Of a stretch of DNA of 60,353 bases, positions 32,892 to 41,713 are shown piece after piece. The notes under the pieces are model-generated. The model had not been told where the DNA came from and searched no databases. It saw only the letters and a list, made by a program, of their open reading frames with translations. How positions within the stretch are numbered: position 1 is the first letter of the stretch; the number at the start of each line of letters is the position of its first letter. The stretch spans positions 1-60,353 of the forward strand of contig NZ_JASLGE010000058.1 of assembly GCF_030150285.1 (NCBI RefSeq), in the 5' to 3' direction. Origin of the DNA: Pseudomonas sp. Its GTDB lineage: Bacteria; Pseudomonadota; Gammaproteobacteria; Pseudomonadales; Pseudomonadaceae. Both the position numbers and the translations under genes were made by a program.

Positions 32892-33049
32892 CACACCTTT
32901 GGCGGGTGGAAGCGTTCACTGTTTGGCGACCTGCATGTGTATGGCCCGGATGGCGTGCGCTTTTACACCCGCTGTAAACCATCATGCAGCGCTGGCCATC
33001 GGCAAATGTACGTAAAGGCGCTGAGTTCTCCATGCCCCCCCTGACGTAA
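32892..33049 (+). pseudogene. 3' end of an mmsA-like aldehyde dehydrogenase, frameshifted
   Basis: The plus strand reads HTFGGWKRSLFGDLHVYG, then PDGVRFYTRCK, the C-terminus of methylmalonate-semialdehyde dehydrogenase-type enzymes. A one-base loss near 32979 shifts the frame, after which TIMQRWPSANVRKGAEFSMP and a stop at 33049 complete the family ending. The rest of the gene is missing, replaced on the left by repeat T. It is a breakpoint remnant. Confidence 0.8.
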
Positions 33050-33258
33050 CAACCCCCCGCACAGGATGGGCCGTCGCGTGCTTCACCGGCGGCTTCATTC
33101 GTGGTGGTGTTGAATCAAGGTGCGTCAGATAGCGTCCGTAAGGTTGAGCGCGATGCACTGGCATTGCGGACGCTAACTTAAAACCCTCAAGCCTAAGCTA
33201 ATTCCAAAATAGTATTTATTTTGTATTTTTAAGATCGTTTAGCTTTATAGCCATGGAG

Positions 33259-33292
33259 AGCGCCACGCATGTTGATGTGGGCGCTTTTTTTT
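33259..33292 (+). terminator. Terminator before the ABC operon
   Basis: Stem AGCGCC / GGCGCT (plus further pairing CGCAT / ATGTG region) followed by eight T. It closes the disturbed region upstream. Confidence 0.75.
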
Positions 33293-33355
33293 GCATCGGG
33301 CTAACTGTGTTCAGGTCATGGTCTGAGGCTTAACTTTATTAGAGCCTGTAGGCGA

Positions 33356-33386
33356 GGCGCATTCCCGCAGTAACGGGCGGTGCGCC
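33356..33386 (+). other. Nested hairpin just upstream of the ABC transporter ribosome site
   Basis: GGCGCA / TGCGCC encloses CCCG / CGGG, directly followed by GGGAG and the GTG start at 33397. Such a position could control translation of the operon, but it does not resemble a riboswitch class I know. Confidence 0.4.
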
Positions 33387-33396
33387 GGGAGTACCT

Positions 33397-35502
33397 GTGT
33401 CAGTCATTCAACCTCTTTTGGCCGCAGACTCGATTGAGTCGCCACCAGGGCCTCTTCAGCCAGTCACTGGCCGCCCCCATGACGGCGATGTGGTGCTTGA
33501 GCTGCGCCATGTCACCAAGACCTACCCGCGCAAAATAGGGCCGCCGGCGTCGCCCGCTGTCAGTGATGTCAGCTTGAAAGTACGCCGGGGTGAAGTTTTG
33601 TGCCTGATGGGCACTTCAGGCAGCGGTAAATCAACGCTGCTGCGCCATATCAACCGGTTGATCGAGCCCACCAGCGGCGAGGTGCTGATTGACGGGCAAG
33701 CCATCAGCGGCTTGAGCCACTCTGCTTTGCGTGCGCTGAGGTCGCGGCGTATCGGCATGGTGTTTCAGCATTTTGGCCTGCTGGCGCATCGTACGATCCT
33801 GGACAATGTCGCGCTGCCCCTGGAACTGCGCGGCGAGCCCGAGGCCATTCGCCATGCGGCGGCCGCTGAGCAGTTGCGCGCGGTCGGCCTGGATGGCTGG
33901 GGGGATCACTATCCCCACGAACTGTCCGGCGGCATGCAGCAGCGGGTGGGATTTGCCCGCGCGCTGGTGACCCAGCCCGACATTCTGCTGATGGACGAGC
34001 CGTTCAGTGCGCTGGACCCGACCATTCGCCGCGACCTGCAAAGCCACTTTCTGAACCTGGCCCGCGAACGGGGTATCAGCACATTGCTGGTTACCCATGA
34101 CCCGGCCGAGGCCCTGCGCTTGGCGGACCGCATCGCGGTGCTGCGCCTGGGGCGTCTGGTGCAAGTGGGCACGCCAGAAGAGCTGCTTGAGCAACCGGCC
34201 GATGCTGAAGTGGCGGATTTCTTCCGCGATTGCAAACCCACGGCGGCACCGCTGCACAGCGCCGTCACGGTGGGGACTGCAACACCACAACACGCCCCGC
34301 GTGAAGTGCCTGACTATCGTGGTTTACCCCTTTGGCAAGCCCTGTTGCTGGGGCCGGCGGCCTTGGCCGCACGGGGGCGGGGCGGTGCGTTCTGGCTGAC
34401 GTTTGCCGCTGAGCTCGGCGCGTTGGCGTTGCTGGGCCAAGGGCTGGCCGGTGCATCATTACTGGCGGTATTCGCGGCCGTACTGCTGTTTGCGGCCAGC
34501 CGCTTCAGCGCACACGTGCTGACGCGCCAACCCGTGCGGCACGAGCATTCGGGCTGGGGCTTGCCGCTGGCACTGCTGCTGGTGAGTCAGGCGTTGGTGA
34601 TCTGGCGTGTCATCACCCCTGACATCAGCAGCGCGTTGCTGCAATTTCCGGATAACCGCCAGGTTCTGCTGCTCGTGGCGGACAGCATCGACCAGTTTAT
34701 CGGCTGGTCTCAGGTGACCTTTGAAAGCGCGTTTGTGGGCGTGATCGTTGCTGTGCGTACCGTCATCGAAGGGATCGAGAACCTGCTCGGCTGGCTGCCC
34801 TGGCCGGTGTCGGCGCTGGCGCTGGTGTTTCTCGCCTGGCGTTCAGCGGGCCCGTGGCTGGCGGTGGCCAGCGCGGCAGCCCTGTTGTACATCGGCGTAT
34901 TCGGTTTTTGGGAGCGCACCATCGCCACCCTGGCACTGGTGGGTTCGTCGGTGCTGATAGCCCTCGTTATCGGCGTGCCCACTGGCATTTTGCTGGCAAA
35001 ACGGCCACTGGCGCGTCGCATTATCACGCCGTTGCTGGATGTGATGCAGACCCTGCCGACCTTTGTTTACTTGATCCCGGCTGTGGCGTTTTTCTCGGTC
35101 GGTAAAACCCCGGCTGTCATCGCGACGGTGATTTTTGCCCTGGCCCCGATGATCCGCCTGACCTGCCTGGGCATCCAGGAAGTGCCCAAGGATGCGGTCG
35201 AGGCGGCCGTCGCACACGGTGCCAGCCCTTGGCAAACCCTGATCAAGGTGCAGTTGCCTCTGGCCCGTCGCTCACTGCTGCTGGGCATCAACCAAACCCT
35301 GGTTATGAGCCTGTCGATGGTGGTGGTGGCGGCCCTGATCGGCGCAGGCGGCCTGGGCTATGACGTGATGACGGCGCTGCGCAACATCAAGGGCGGCGAA
35401 GGCATTCTTGCGGGGGTGGCCATTGTGCTGTGCGCGCTCATACCCGATCGAATCATTCAATCGAGCTTGCGCAAGCAAGATCACTTGTACAACAAACAGT
35501 GA
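33397..35502 (+). CDS. Fused ABC transporter ATPase-permease, glycine betaine/proline (OpuA/ProU-like) type
   Basis: An inner-membrane importer with both subunits in one 701-residue chain. Residues 30-275 are the ATPase: Walker A GTSGSGKST (72-80), signature LSGGMQQR (176-183) and Walker B LLMDEP (197-202). Residues from about 320 on are the permease, with several hydrophobic segments and the ABC-permease loop EAAVAHGASPWQTLIKVQLP. The GTG start has GGGAG 6 bases upstream. The binding-protein gene follows after 8 bases, then a homocysteine methyltransferase and an MsrA-like gene, which suggests a methylated compound as substrate. Confidence 0.92.
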   Translation: MSVIQPLLAADSIESPPGPLQPVTGRPHDGDVVLELRHVTKTYPRKIGPPASPAVSDVSLKVRRGEVLCLMGTSGSGKSTLLRHINRLIEPTSGEVLIDGQAISGLSHSALRALRSRRIGMVFQHFGLLAHRTILDNVALPLELRGEPEAIRHAAAAEQLRAVGLDGWGDHYPHELSGGMQQRVGFARALVTQPDILLMDEPFSALDPTIRRDLQSHFLNLARERGISTLLVTHDPAEALRLADRIAVLRLGRLVQVGTPEELLEQPADAEVADFFRDCKPTAAPLHSAVTVGTATPQHAPREVPDYRGLPLWQALLLGPAALAARGRGGAFWLTFAAELGALALLGQGLAGASLLAVFAAVLLFAASRFSAHVLTRQPVRHEHSGWGLPLALLLVSQALVIWRVITPDISSALLQFPDNRQVLLLVADSIDQFIGWSQVTFESAFVGVIVAVRTVIEGIENLLGWLPWPVSALALVFLAWRSAGPWLAVASAAALLYIGVFGFWERTIATLALVGSSVLIALVIGVPTGILLAKRPLARRIITPLLDVMQTLPTFVYLIPAVAFFSVGKTPAVIATVIFALAPMIRLTCLGIQEVPKDAVEAAVAHGASPWQTLIKVQLPLARRSLLLGINQTLVMSLSMVVVAALIGAGGLGYDVMTALRNIKGGEGILAGVAIVLCALIPDRIIQSSLRKQDHLYNKQ

Positions 35503-35510
35503 GATTTACC

Positions 35511-36560
35511 GTGAAAACATCATTTGCTCTGCCCTTGGGCGCGGCCGCACTGCTGGCCTCCCTGATTCTCCCGGCAACCGTGCTGGCCAAGGACAAAATC
35601 GTCATTGGTGAGCAAAACTGGACGGGTGCCATTGCGATTCAACACATTCTGGGCGAGGTGATCAAAACCCGTCTCGACGGCGACGTGTCGTACCTCGCCG
35701 GGGATGTCCCAGTGCTGCTCAGCGCGGCCGCCAAGGGCGATGGCACGGTCGATGTGCTGACCGATATCTGGATGCCCAACCAGTCGGCCGCCTGGGCCAA
35801 GTACGTGACGGGCGGCACTAAATCGCTGGTGCCGAACGCTCAGCCGTATGTGGGCGAGCAGGGCTTCTATATTCCGGGCTACTTGCAGGACAAGTACGGG
35901 GTCAAGTCCGTCTATGACCTGAAAAAACCTGAAATCGCCAAACTCTTCGAACCGCTGGGCGGCGGCAAGGCGCAGTTGCTTGTCGGGCCTGCGGGCTGGG
36001 AATCGACCTACATCGGTGAGATCAAGTCCAAGGACTATGGCTTCGCCGACAAGTTTGAGTCTGTGTCCACCGAGGCATCAGTGACCTACGCCAAGCTGGC
36101 CGCCGCTTACAAGGGGCAGCGCGGCGTGGTGTTCTACGCCTACACGCCGGACTGGATTTTCTCGGCTTATGACCTGCGCCGCTTGGAAGAGCCCGCATTT
36201 GACGGTTATGCCCAGGACAACAAAAAAGGCGATCCGCTGTACAAGGCTGACGGTTGCTGGAAGTTTGTCAGCCCCACGGTAGACCCGGACTGGTTGAACA
36301 AGAGCCAGATCACCTGCCACTACCCGGATGCCAAGGTTTACGTGCTGGCCTCTGCCTCCTTGCAGAAACGCGCGCCGAAAATCGCTGAGTTCCTGCATAA
36401 CTTCAGCATTGCTCCGGCACAACTCAATGACTTGATCCTGAAGATCGAGAAGGAAAAACAACCCGCTGATGTCGCGGCCAAAGCGTGGGTTGAGGCGAAC
36501 GGTGCCACGGTTGATGAGTGGCTGGCAGGCCCCGCTGTAAAAGTGAGTGCCGCACAATGA
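35511..36560 (+). CDS. Periplasmic substrate-binding protein, OpuAC/ProX family
   Basis: It delivers the substrate to the preceding transporter. The 349-residue protein has a signal peptide (LPLGAAALLASLILPATVLA) and the betaine-type domain (IVIGEQNWTGAIAIQHILGE, DVLTDIWMPNQSAAW, GPAGWESTYIGEI). Aromatic residues of the binding box (Trp in NWTG, DIWMP and TPDWIF) fit quaternary-amine or sulfonium ligands. The GTG at 35511 is the likely start since it begins a normal signal peptide; a GTG at 35499 is possible. Its stop overlaps the next start (ATGA). Confidence 0.9.
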   Translation: MKTSFALPLGAAALLASLILPATVLAKDKIVIGEQNWTGAIAIQHILGEVIKTRLDGDVSYLAGDVPVLLSAAAKGDGTVDVLTDIWMPNQSAAWAKYVTGGTKSLVPNAQPYVGEQGFYIPGYLQDKYGVKSVYDLKKPEIAKLFEPLGGGKAQLLVGPAGWESTYIGEIKSKDYGFADKFESVSTEASVTYAKLAAAYKGQRGVVFYAYTPDWIFSAYDLRRLEEPAFDGYAQDNKKGDPLYKADGCWKFVSPTVDPDWLNKSQITCHYPDAKVYVLASASLQKRAPKIAEFLHNFSIAPAQLNDLILKIEKEKQPADVAAKAWVEANGATVDEWLAGPAVKVSAAQ

Positions 36561-37477
36561 GTGGCCATACTTTGCGTCTACTCGACGGCGGCATGGGGCG
36601 CGAGCTGAAGCGCATCGGAGCACCGTTTCGTCAACCCGAATGGTCGGCGCTCGCGCTGATCGAAGCGCCGGAATTTGTGCGTCAGGCGCATCAGGCCTTT
36701 ATCGATGCTGGGGCCGGGATCGTCACCACCAACAGCTACGCGGTGGTGCCGTTTCATATCGGTGAAGAGCGTTTTGCCAAGCAGGGGCGCGTGCTGGCCG
36801 AGCGGGCTGGACGTCTGGCTCGTGAGGCGGCGTCTTCGGTGGTCGAGCCGGTCACGGTAGCCGGTTCGTTGCCGCCGGCCCTGGGCTCTTATCGGCCGGA
36901 TTTGTTTGACTATCAACGCTCGGTGGCGATCCATCGCGAGTTGATCGCCGGGTTACAGCCCCATGTTGATGTGTGGCTGGCGGAAACCCAAAGCTCCATC
37001 GCTGAAGTGCAGGCGGTGGCCGAAGCGCTCGACCAACAGGATAAGCCGCTGTGGGTGTCGTACACGTTGCTGGATGAAGTGGACGAGCCACCACGGTTGC
37101 GCTCCACGGAATCAGTGGCTGAGGCCGTGGAGGCCGCCGTCGGCTTGGGAGCCTCGGCCGTGCTGTTCAATTGCAGCCAGCCGGAAGTGATGGCGGCGGC
37201 CCTGGTCGAAGCACGCGAGGTGATTCAGCGCCTTGGCCGGGCCGTTGAGCTTGGGGTGTATGCGAATGCTTTTCCTCCGATGAGTGCCGAGGCCGAGGCC
37301 AACAGTACCTTGCTGGAGATCCGTAGCGATCTGGGGCCAGAGTCCTATTTGCACTGGTCACGGTCGTGGGTGGCCGCCGGGGCCAGTATTGTGGGCGGAT
37401 GCTGTGGCATCGGGCCTGAACATATCGCGCAGTTGCACACGCACCTGCTGCCAGGCAATAAAGGTGTCAGCGCATGA
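36557..37477 (+). CDS. Homocysteine S-methyltransferase family protein (MmuM-like)
   Basis: It should transfer a methyl group from a donor such as S-methylmethionine or betaine to homocysteine, giving methionine. The 306-residue protein has RLLDGGMGRELKRIG at the start, the donor-side motif IVTTNSYAVVP, and zinc cysteines Cys206 (LFNCSQPE), Cys282 and Cys283 (GGCCGIGPEHI). It overlaps the binding-protein gene by four bases and the next gene by four bases, so the four genes form one translational unit. The donor is not shown by the sequence. Confidence 0.88.
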   Translation: MSGHTLRLLDGGMGRELKRIGAPFRQPEWSALALIEAPEFVRQAHQAFIDAGAGIVTTNSYAVVPFHIGEERFAKQGRVLAERAGRLAREAASSVVEPVTVAGSLPPALGSYRPDLFDYQRSVAIHRELIAGLQPHVDVWLAETQSSIAEVQAVAEALDQQDKPLWVSYTLLDEVDEPPRLRSTESVAEAVEAAVGLGASAVLFNCSQPEVMAAALVEAREVIQRLGRAVELGVYANAFPPMSAEAEANSTLLEIRSDLGPESYLHWSRSWVAAGASIVGGCCGIGPEHIAQLHTHLLPGNKGVSA

Positions 37478-37935
37478 CGGATATCGAACAAGCAGTGAGC
37501 GAGCAGGCAACGTTTGGCGCGGGGTGTTTCTGGGGCGCGGAAGCGTCATTTCGGGCATTGCCGGGCGTACTGGACACGCGGGTGGGCTTTGCTCACCCCG
37601 CCAATGACGACTCGGTGCTGATTGAAGTGGTGCAGGTGGATTTCGATGCGCGGGTGATCCCGTACAGCCGTTTGATCGAACACTTCTGGACGCTGCACGA
37701 TCCAACCTCCGTCGACCGTCAAGGCGCGGATGTTGGCGTCAAATACCGTTCGGCTTTGCTCTATCGCACTGAAGAGCAGGCGCAAGCGGCAGAAGCCGCC
37801 AAACAGAAACTGCAGGCTTCAGGGCAACTGAGCCGGCCAGTCGTGACCGTGGTGGTGCCGTTGGGTGAGTTTCAACTGGCGGATGAAGAACACCAGCAAT
37901 ACGTTGAAAAACACGGCGTCAGCTGTTCCATTTAA
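37474..37935 (+). CDS. MsrA-like methionine sulfoxide reductase (short form)
   Basis: It probably reduces methionine-S-sulfoxide. The 153-residue protein has the catalytic motif GCFWGAE (Cys18) at its start and the conserved fold (HFWTLHDPTSVDRQGADVG, YRSALLY). It is shorter than common MsrA (about 180-215 residues) and the segment after VGF lacks the usual glycines (AHPANDDSVLIEVVQV). The only other cysteine is Cys151 near the end, which could serve in recycling. It is translationally coupled (ATGA) to the methyltransferase gene. Confidence 0.85.
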   Translation: MTDIEQAVSEQATFGAGCFWGAEASFRALPGVLDTRVGFAHPANDDSVLIEVVQVDFDARVIPYSRLIEHFWTLHDPTSVDRQGADVGVKYRSALLYRTEEQAQAAEAAKQKLQASGQLSRPVVTVVVPLGEFQLADEEHQQYVEKHGVSCSI

Positions 37936-37946
37936 GTGTTCCTCGC

Positions 37947-37974
37947 GGCCCCTGCAGTGTGATGCTGCGGGGCC
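37947..37974. terminator. Hairpin between msrA-like gene and cobalamin adenosyltransferase
   Basis: Stem GGCCCC.GCAG / CTGC.GGGGCC in a 48-base gap between convergent genes; no long T-run on either strand, so termination would be weak. Confidence 0.5.
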
Positions 37975-37983
37975 ACGCCGGGC

Positions 37984-38559
37984 CTAAGGTTTGATGGCGG
38001 CTTGCCACAAAATCTCGGCAATAGTCTGACGTTTGGCGATCAATCGAGCAGCGACAAAGAGCAGGTCGGACAATCGGTTGATGTAGGCCAAGCCCACACC
38101 TGACATGGGCTCCACTGCATTCAGGTGTTGGCAACGACGCTCGGCACTCCGGGCCAGGCTGCGGCACACATGGGCTTGTGCGATCAGGCTCGATCCACCG
38201 GGCAGGATAAAGTTTTCCAACGGGCCCAACTCTTCGTTCCAGTGGTCAATCGCGGCTTCCAGTCGCTCGATTTCAAGCGTGTTCAGCGCTTGATAAGCCG
38301 GCATCGCCAACTCACCGCCCAAGTCAAACAAGCGGTGCTGACAGGGCTCAAGCACCTCAATCAATTCACCGAGCCCCGGGCAGGTGACGCGTTGTTCGTT
38401 CAGCCCGGCCAATAACAGGCCCAATTGACTGTTGAGCGTATCCACTTCACCGATGGCTTCGATTCTTGGATGGTCCTTGGGTACGCGGCGGCCATCGCCC
38501 AGGCCGGTTTCGCCTTTATCGCCGGTGCGGGTATAAATTTTCGATAAGCGAAAGCCCAT
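37984..38559 (-). CDS. Cob(I)alamin adenosyltransferase, PduO type
   Basis: It makes adenosylcobalamin from cob(I)alamin and ATP. The 191-residue protein has the PduO N-terminal ATP motif KIYTRTGDKGETGLGDGRRV, an IGEVDTLNSQLGLLLA segment and the C-terminal RAEADR-like helix (CRSLARSAERRC). The ATG at 38559 starts two bases after the stop of the sensor kinase gene, so the two are probably co-transcribed. The link between kinase and B12 enzyme is unexplained. Confidence 0.9.
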   Translation of the reverse strand: MGFRLSKIYTRTGDKGETGLGDGRRVPKDHPRIEAIGEVDTLNSQLGLLLAGLNEQRVTCPGLGELIEVLEPCQHRLFDLGGELAMPAYQALNTLEIERLEAAIDHWNEELGPLENFILPGGSSLIAQAHVCRSLARSAERRCQHLNAVEPMSGVGLAYINRLSDLLFVAARLIAKRQTIAEILWQAAIKP

Positions 38560-38561
38560 GT

Positions 38562-40598
38562 TTACAGTTCCATCGTGGTTGATTCGTGTGAAGCCGGCAG
38601 GTTGCCACCCAATGGCAGACGCAGGGTGAAGCATGTTCCCTGGCCCTGGGTTGAATGCACTTCCATCTGGCCCTTGTGATTGTTGGTGATGATGAAGTAA
38701 GACACCGACAGGCCCAGGCCCGTGCCCTGGCCGACTTCCTTGGTGGTGAAAAACGGCTCGAAGATACGTTTGCGCACGTTTTCCGGCATGCCGATGCCGT
38801 TGTCCTCGACCTGGATTTCAGCCCACGGCGGGTTCAGCTTTGTGCGCAGTATGATCCGGCCCGGCTCGCGCGTGTCGGTGCGTAAGTGAATCGCTTGGGC
38901 GGCGTTCTTCAGCAGGTTCAGCAACACTTGCTCCAGTTCGTTGGGAATACCCGGTACGGGGCCGAGTTGAGGGTCAAACTGACGAATCAGGGCATGGCCC
39001 TTGAAGTCAAAGCCAATGGTCAAATCAAAGTCATTGCTGGCGATGTCGATGGCCTGATCGATCAGGGCCGACAAGTCGCAGGGGCTCATTTGCCGGTTGC
39101 TGCGGCGGCTGAAGCTGAGCATGTGAGTGACGATTTTGGCGGCGCGGGCTCCTGCCTGCTGAATACCGTCGAGCAGTTGCGGCACCTCGCGGGCTTGCAA
39201 GTATTGGCTGATGGCCTCCAAATCAATGCCGGTCTGAGCGGCCAGCTCGAGGTTCTTGGGCAGTTCGCTCGACAAACGTCGGCGGATGTTCTGCACGTTG
39301 TGCAGGATGGCACCGAGCGGGTTGTTGATTTCGTGCGCCATTCCGGCGGCCAGGCCGCCCACGGAGAGCATTTTTTCCGATTGCACCATCATGTCTTCCA
39401 GCGACAGGCGTTCGGTGATGTCGTCGATCCGGATCACGACCCCGCGCCCCCCTGCACCCCTTAACGGGTAGAACGTCAGCGCATAGTGGCGGGCCTCATC
39501 GCCTTGGCCCCAGGTGATACGTTCGATGTTGGCGACATGATGGTTTTCGATGGCGTCCTTGAGTTGCGGCAAGAAGGGTTTCAACGGTTCGAACGCGAGG
39601 TAGATCGGCTGGCTCAAGGCGTCTTCAAGCGCTGTTCCGGACAGGGTGCTGGCCTCTTTATTCCATTGCGTGACGTAGAGCTGTTCGTCCAGGGCGATCA
39701 AGGCTGAAGGCATGGAGTCGATGATGCTGTTGAGGTATTTCTGGAATCCGGTCAGTTTCTTTTCGATTTTGCCACGCACTTGCACTTCAAGTTCCAGCTT
39801 ACGGTTGGTGTGCCGGGTTTCTTCGGCCAGTGCCTGGGCCTGATCATAAGCGGCCTGAGCTTCATCGCGGGCCCGCTTGAGCTCCTGTTCGCGGGCTTCA
39901 ATGCGCGACAGCATGGTGTTGAACGCTTGCGCCAGGCTGCCGATTTCATCGCGGTTGCCGGGCTCGGCTCGCAAGGCGTAGTTCTCTTCTCGGGTGACCT
40001 GGCGAGACAGTTCTTCAAGCCGGTGGATGGGCTGGGTGATCAGGCGTTTGATCTGTCGGGCCACGACGAACCACAGCAAGGCACTGAACACCAGAATCCC
40101 CAGGCTGGCGGTCAAGGTGCCGGTATAGAACGCCATCGGCAACTCACTGCTGGCGATCAGCAGTAAATGGCCGGGAGGGCCGTCACCGTTGGGCAGGCGC
40201 GTCAGTTGGTTACTGCGCAACTCCGTCAGCCGCCAGACCTCAACGTCGCTGACGTGCTCGGGCAGGGGCAGGTTTTCGCCGTGCTGCAACTGCGCTATCA
40301 GGTCACCCGCGCTGTCATAAATGGCGGCGGCCCGCAGCGGACCATAGCTGCCTATTTCATGGAGCAGGGCTTTGGCGTTTTGTGGGGAGTCCAGCGCCTG
40401 AACCATCAGTTCCGGGCGTGAGGCCAGTTGTCCCAGTGTTTGCAGGGCCTGCGGAGCCGTGCTCTCGTGGGAAATCCAGTAGGCCACACTGATAAAGGTC
40501 AGGTTGGCCACCAGCAGAACCGTTGCCAGCAGCACGAGCAGGGCGGCCAGTAATTTCTGGCCGACCGGGAGGTTTTCAAGCCGTTGGCGTAAGGGCAT
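38562..40598 (-). CDS. Sensor histidine kinase (PA4398-like), no adjacent response regulator
   Basis: An inner-membrane kinase of 678 residues: N-terminal helix (about 16-40), periplasmic sensor region (about 45-158), second helix (about 160-180), HAMP domain (181-235), a coiled coil (235-280), a PAS domain (about 290-400), and HisKA with His422 (GMAHEINNPLGA). The ATPase region carries N (LLNLLKNAAQAI), G1 (VEDNGIGMPENV), F (FEPFFTTKE) and G2 (GTGLGLS). The order kinase-panE-yajQ-mscS matches PA4398-PA4394 of P. aeruginosa, where PA4398 affects swarming and biofilm. The regulator gene PA4396 has no counterpart here. Confidence 0.92.
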   Translation of the reverse strand: MPLRQRLENLPVGQKLLAALLVLLATVLLVANLTFISVAYWISHESTAPQALQTLGQLASRPELMVQALDSPQNAKALLHEIGSYGPLRAAAIYDSAGDLIAQLQHGENLPLPEHVSDVEVWRLTELRSNQLTRLPNGDGPPGHLLLIASSELPMAFYTGTLTASLGILVFSALLWFVVARQIKRLITQPIHRLEELSRQVTREENYALRAEPGNRDEIGSLAQAFNTMLSRIEAREQELKRARDEAQAAYDQAQALAEETRHTNRKLELEVQVRGKIEKKLTGFQKYLNSIIDSMPSALIALDEQLYVTQWNKEASTLSGTALEDALSQPIYLAFEPLKPFLPQLKDAIENHHVANIERITWGQGDEARHYALTFYPLRGAGGRGVVIRIDDITERLSLEDMMVQSEKMLSVGGLAAGMAHEINNPLGAILHNVQNIRRRLSSELPKNLELAAQTGIDLEAISQYLQAREVPQLLDGIQQAGARAAKIVTHMLSFSRRSNRQMSPCDLSALIDQAIDIASNDFDLTIGFDFKGHALIRQFDPQLGPVPGIPNELEQVLLNLLKNAAQAIHLRTDTREPGRIILRTKLNPPWAEIQVEDNGIGMPENVRKRIFEPFFTTKEVGQGTGLGLSVSYFIITNNHKGQMEVHSTQGQGTCFTLRLPLGGNLPASHESTTMEL

Positions 40599-40643
40599 GA
40601 GCGGGCACGTTAAAAAGGGCAGGACCTCAGGGTAGCGCGGGCC

Positions 40644-41597
40644 TCAGTAACAGGGCAATCCGCGCTGTTTCAAGTGCTGCGCAAGACGTTGATGCAGCGC
40701 TTGAAGGTGCGGGACCTCACAATGCCGGTCGCGGGCGGCATCACACGCATAACCCAGCAGAAAACTGATTTCGGTGCGCCGGCCTTGCGCCACGTCCTGA
40801 TGCATTGACGAGTAGTTACTGCCGGTGGCCTGGATGACGCGGTGCACTTCGCGGGTCAGATCAAGCGCCGCCTCGGGCTGATCGCAGCATTCCAGCAAGG
40901 TCATGAGTTCCCAACACAGTGTATCGACTTCGGCGGCGTGAGCCTGCAAGCCGCCATTACGGCAGTCGTAGAGCACGGTCAGCGGGTTGATCGCGCAATT
41001 GAGGGCCAGCTTGCGCCACAGCCGGCTCAGGATATTCGGGCTCCACTCGTGGGCAATGAGGCTGTGTTCAAGCGCATCCAGCCATGGCGGTGCGGTGCCT
41101 TGCTGAGGGTCGCCCAGCCAGGTGTGGCCTTGGCCTGCAAAGACGACTCGCCAATCGCTGTCACGAAAGGCTCCTTCGGTGCTGGAAGCAAAAATACACC
41201 GTGCATTCGGCACCAGAGCAGCCACCGCTTGTTGGCTGCCGAGGCCATTTTGCAGCAGGATCAGTTCGGCATTGGGGGCCAGCCGCCCGGCAATTTGGGC
41301 CACCGCGCGTTCGGCGTCGTAGGCTTTACAGGTGACCAGCAAACGCTGAATGGGCTCGTCGGTCTCGGGCAGTTGAGCGGCGATAAACAGCGTTTGCGTG
41401 TGCTCGCCCTCAACCAGGGTCAAACCTTGCGCGGCCTCGTAAGCCCGCAAGCGTTCGGCGTTGCGCAAGATCAACTGGACGGGTTGGCCTGCCCGCGCCA
41501 ACCGCGAGGCCCACAATGTGCCGATGCACCCGGCACCGATAATGTGCCAGGACCCCGTTGGGGTAAGGGGGGTGTCGCAGTTGGAGTGAAGGGGCAT
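40644..41597 (-). CDS. panE: 2-dehydropantoate 2-reductase
   Basis: It reduces ketopantoate to pantoate with NADPH in coenzyme A synthesis. The 317-residue protein has the dinucleotide motif IIGAGCIGTLWASRLA (about residues 19-34), the catalytic Lys region CKAYDAERAV, and RLWRKLALNCAINPLTVLY. The ATG at 41597 is 45 bases upstream of the kinase frame, with a short gap. The N-terminus is about 15 residues longer than in E. coli PanE, so a later start cannot be excluded. Confidence 0.9.
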   Translation of the reverse strand: MPLHSNCDTPLTPTGSWHIIGAGCIGTLWASRLARAGQPVQLILRNAERLRAYEAAQGLTLVEGEHTQTLFIAAQLPETDEPIQRLLVTCKAYDAERAVAQIAGRLAPNAELILLQNGLGSQQAVAALVPNARCIFASSTEGAFRDSDWRVVFAGQGHTWLGDPQQGTAPPWLDALEHSLIAHEWSPNILSRLWRKLALNCAINPLTVLYDCRNGGLQAHAAEVDTLCWELMTLLECCDQPEAALDLTREVHRVIQATGSNYSSMHQDVAQGRRTEISFLLGYACDAARDRHCEVPHLQALHQRLAQHLKQRGLPCY

Positions 41598-41713
41598 GTG
41601 TGCTCGCCAGTGAATGAAGTTGAAGAACCGCTATAATGCCCGCGCATTTTAACTGTCAGGCCAGGCACGCTCCATCTGTGTTGAGCGTGCCCTTTATTTT
41701 TGGAGAAAACGAC

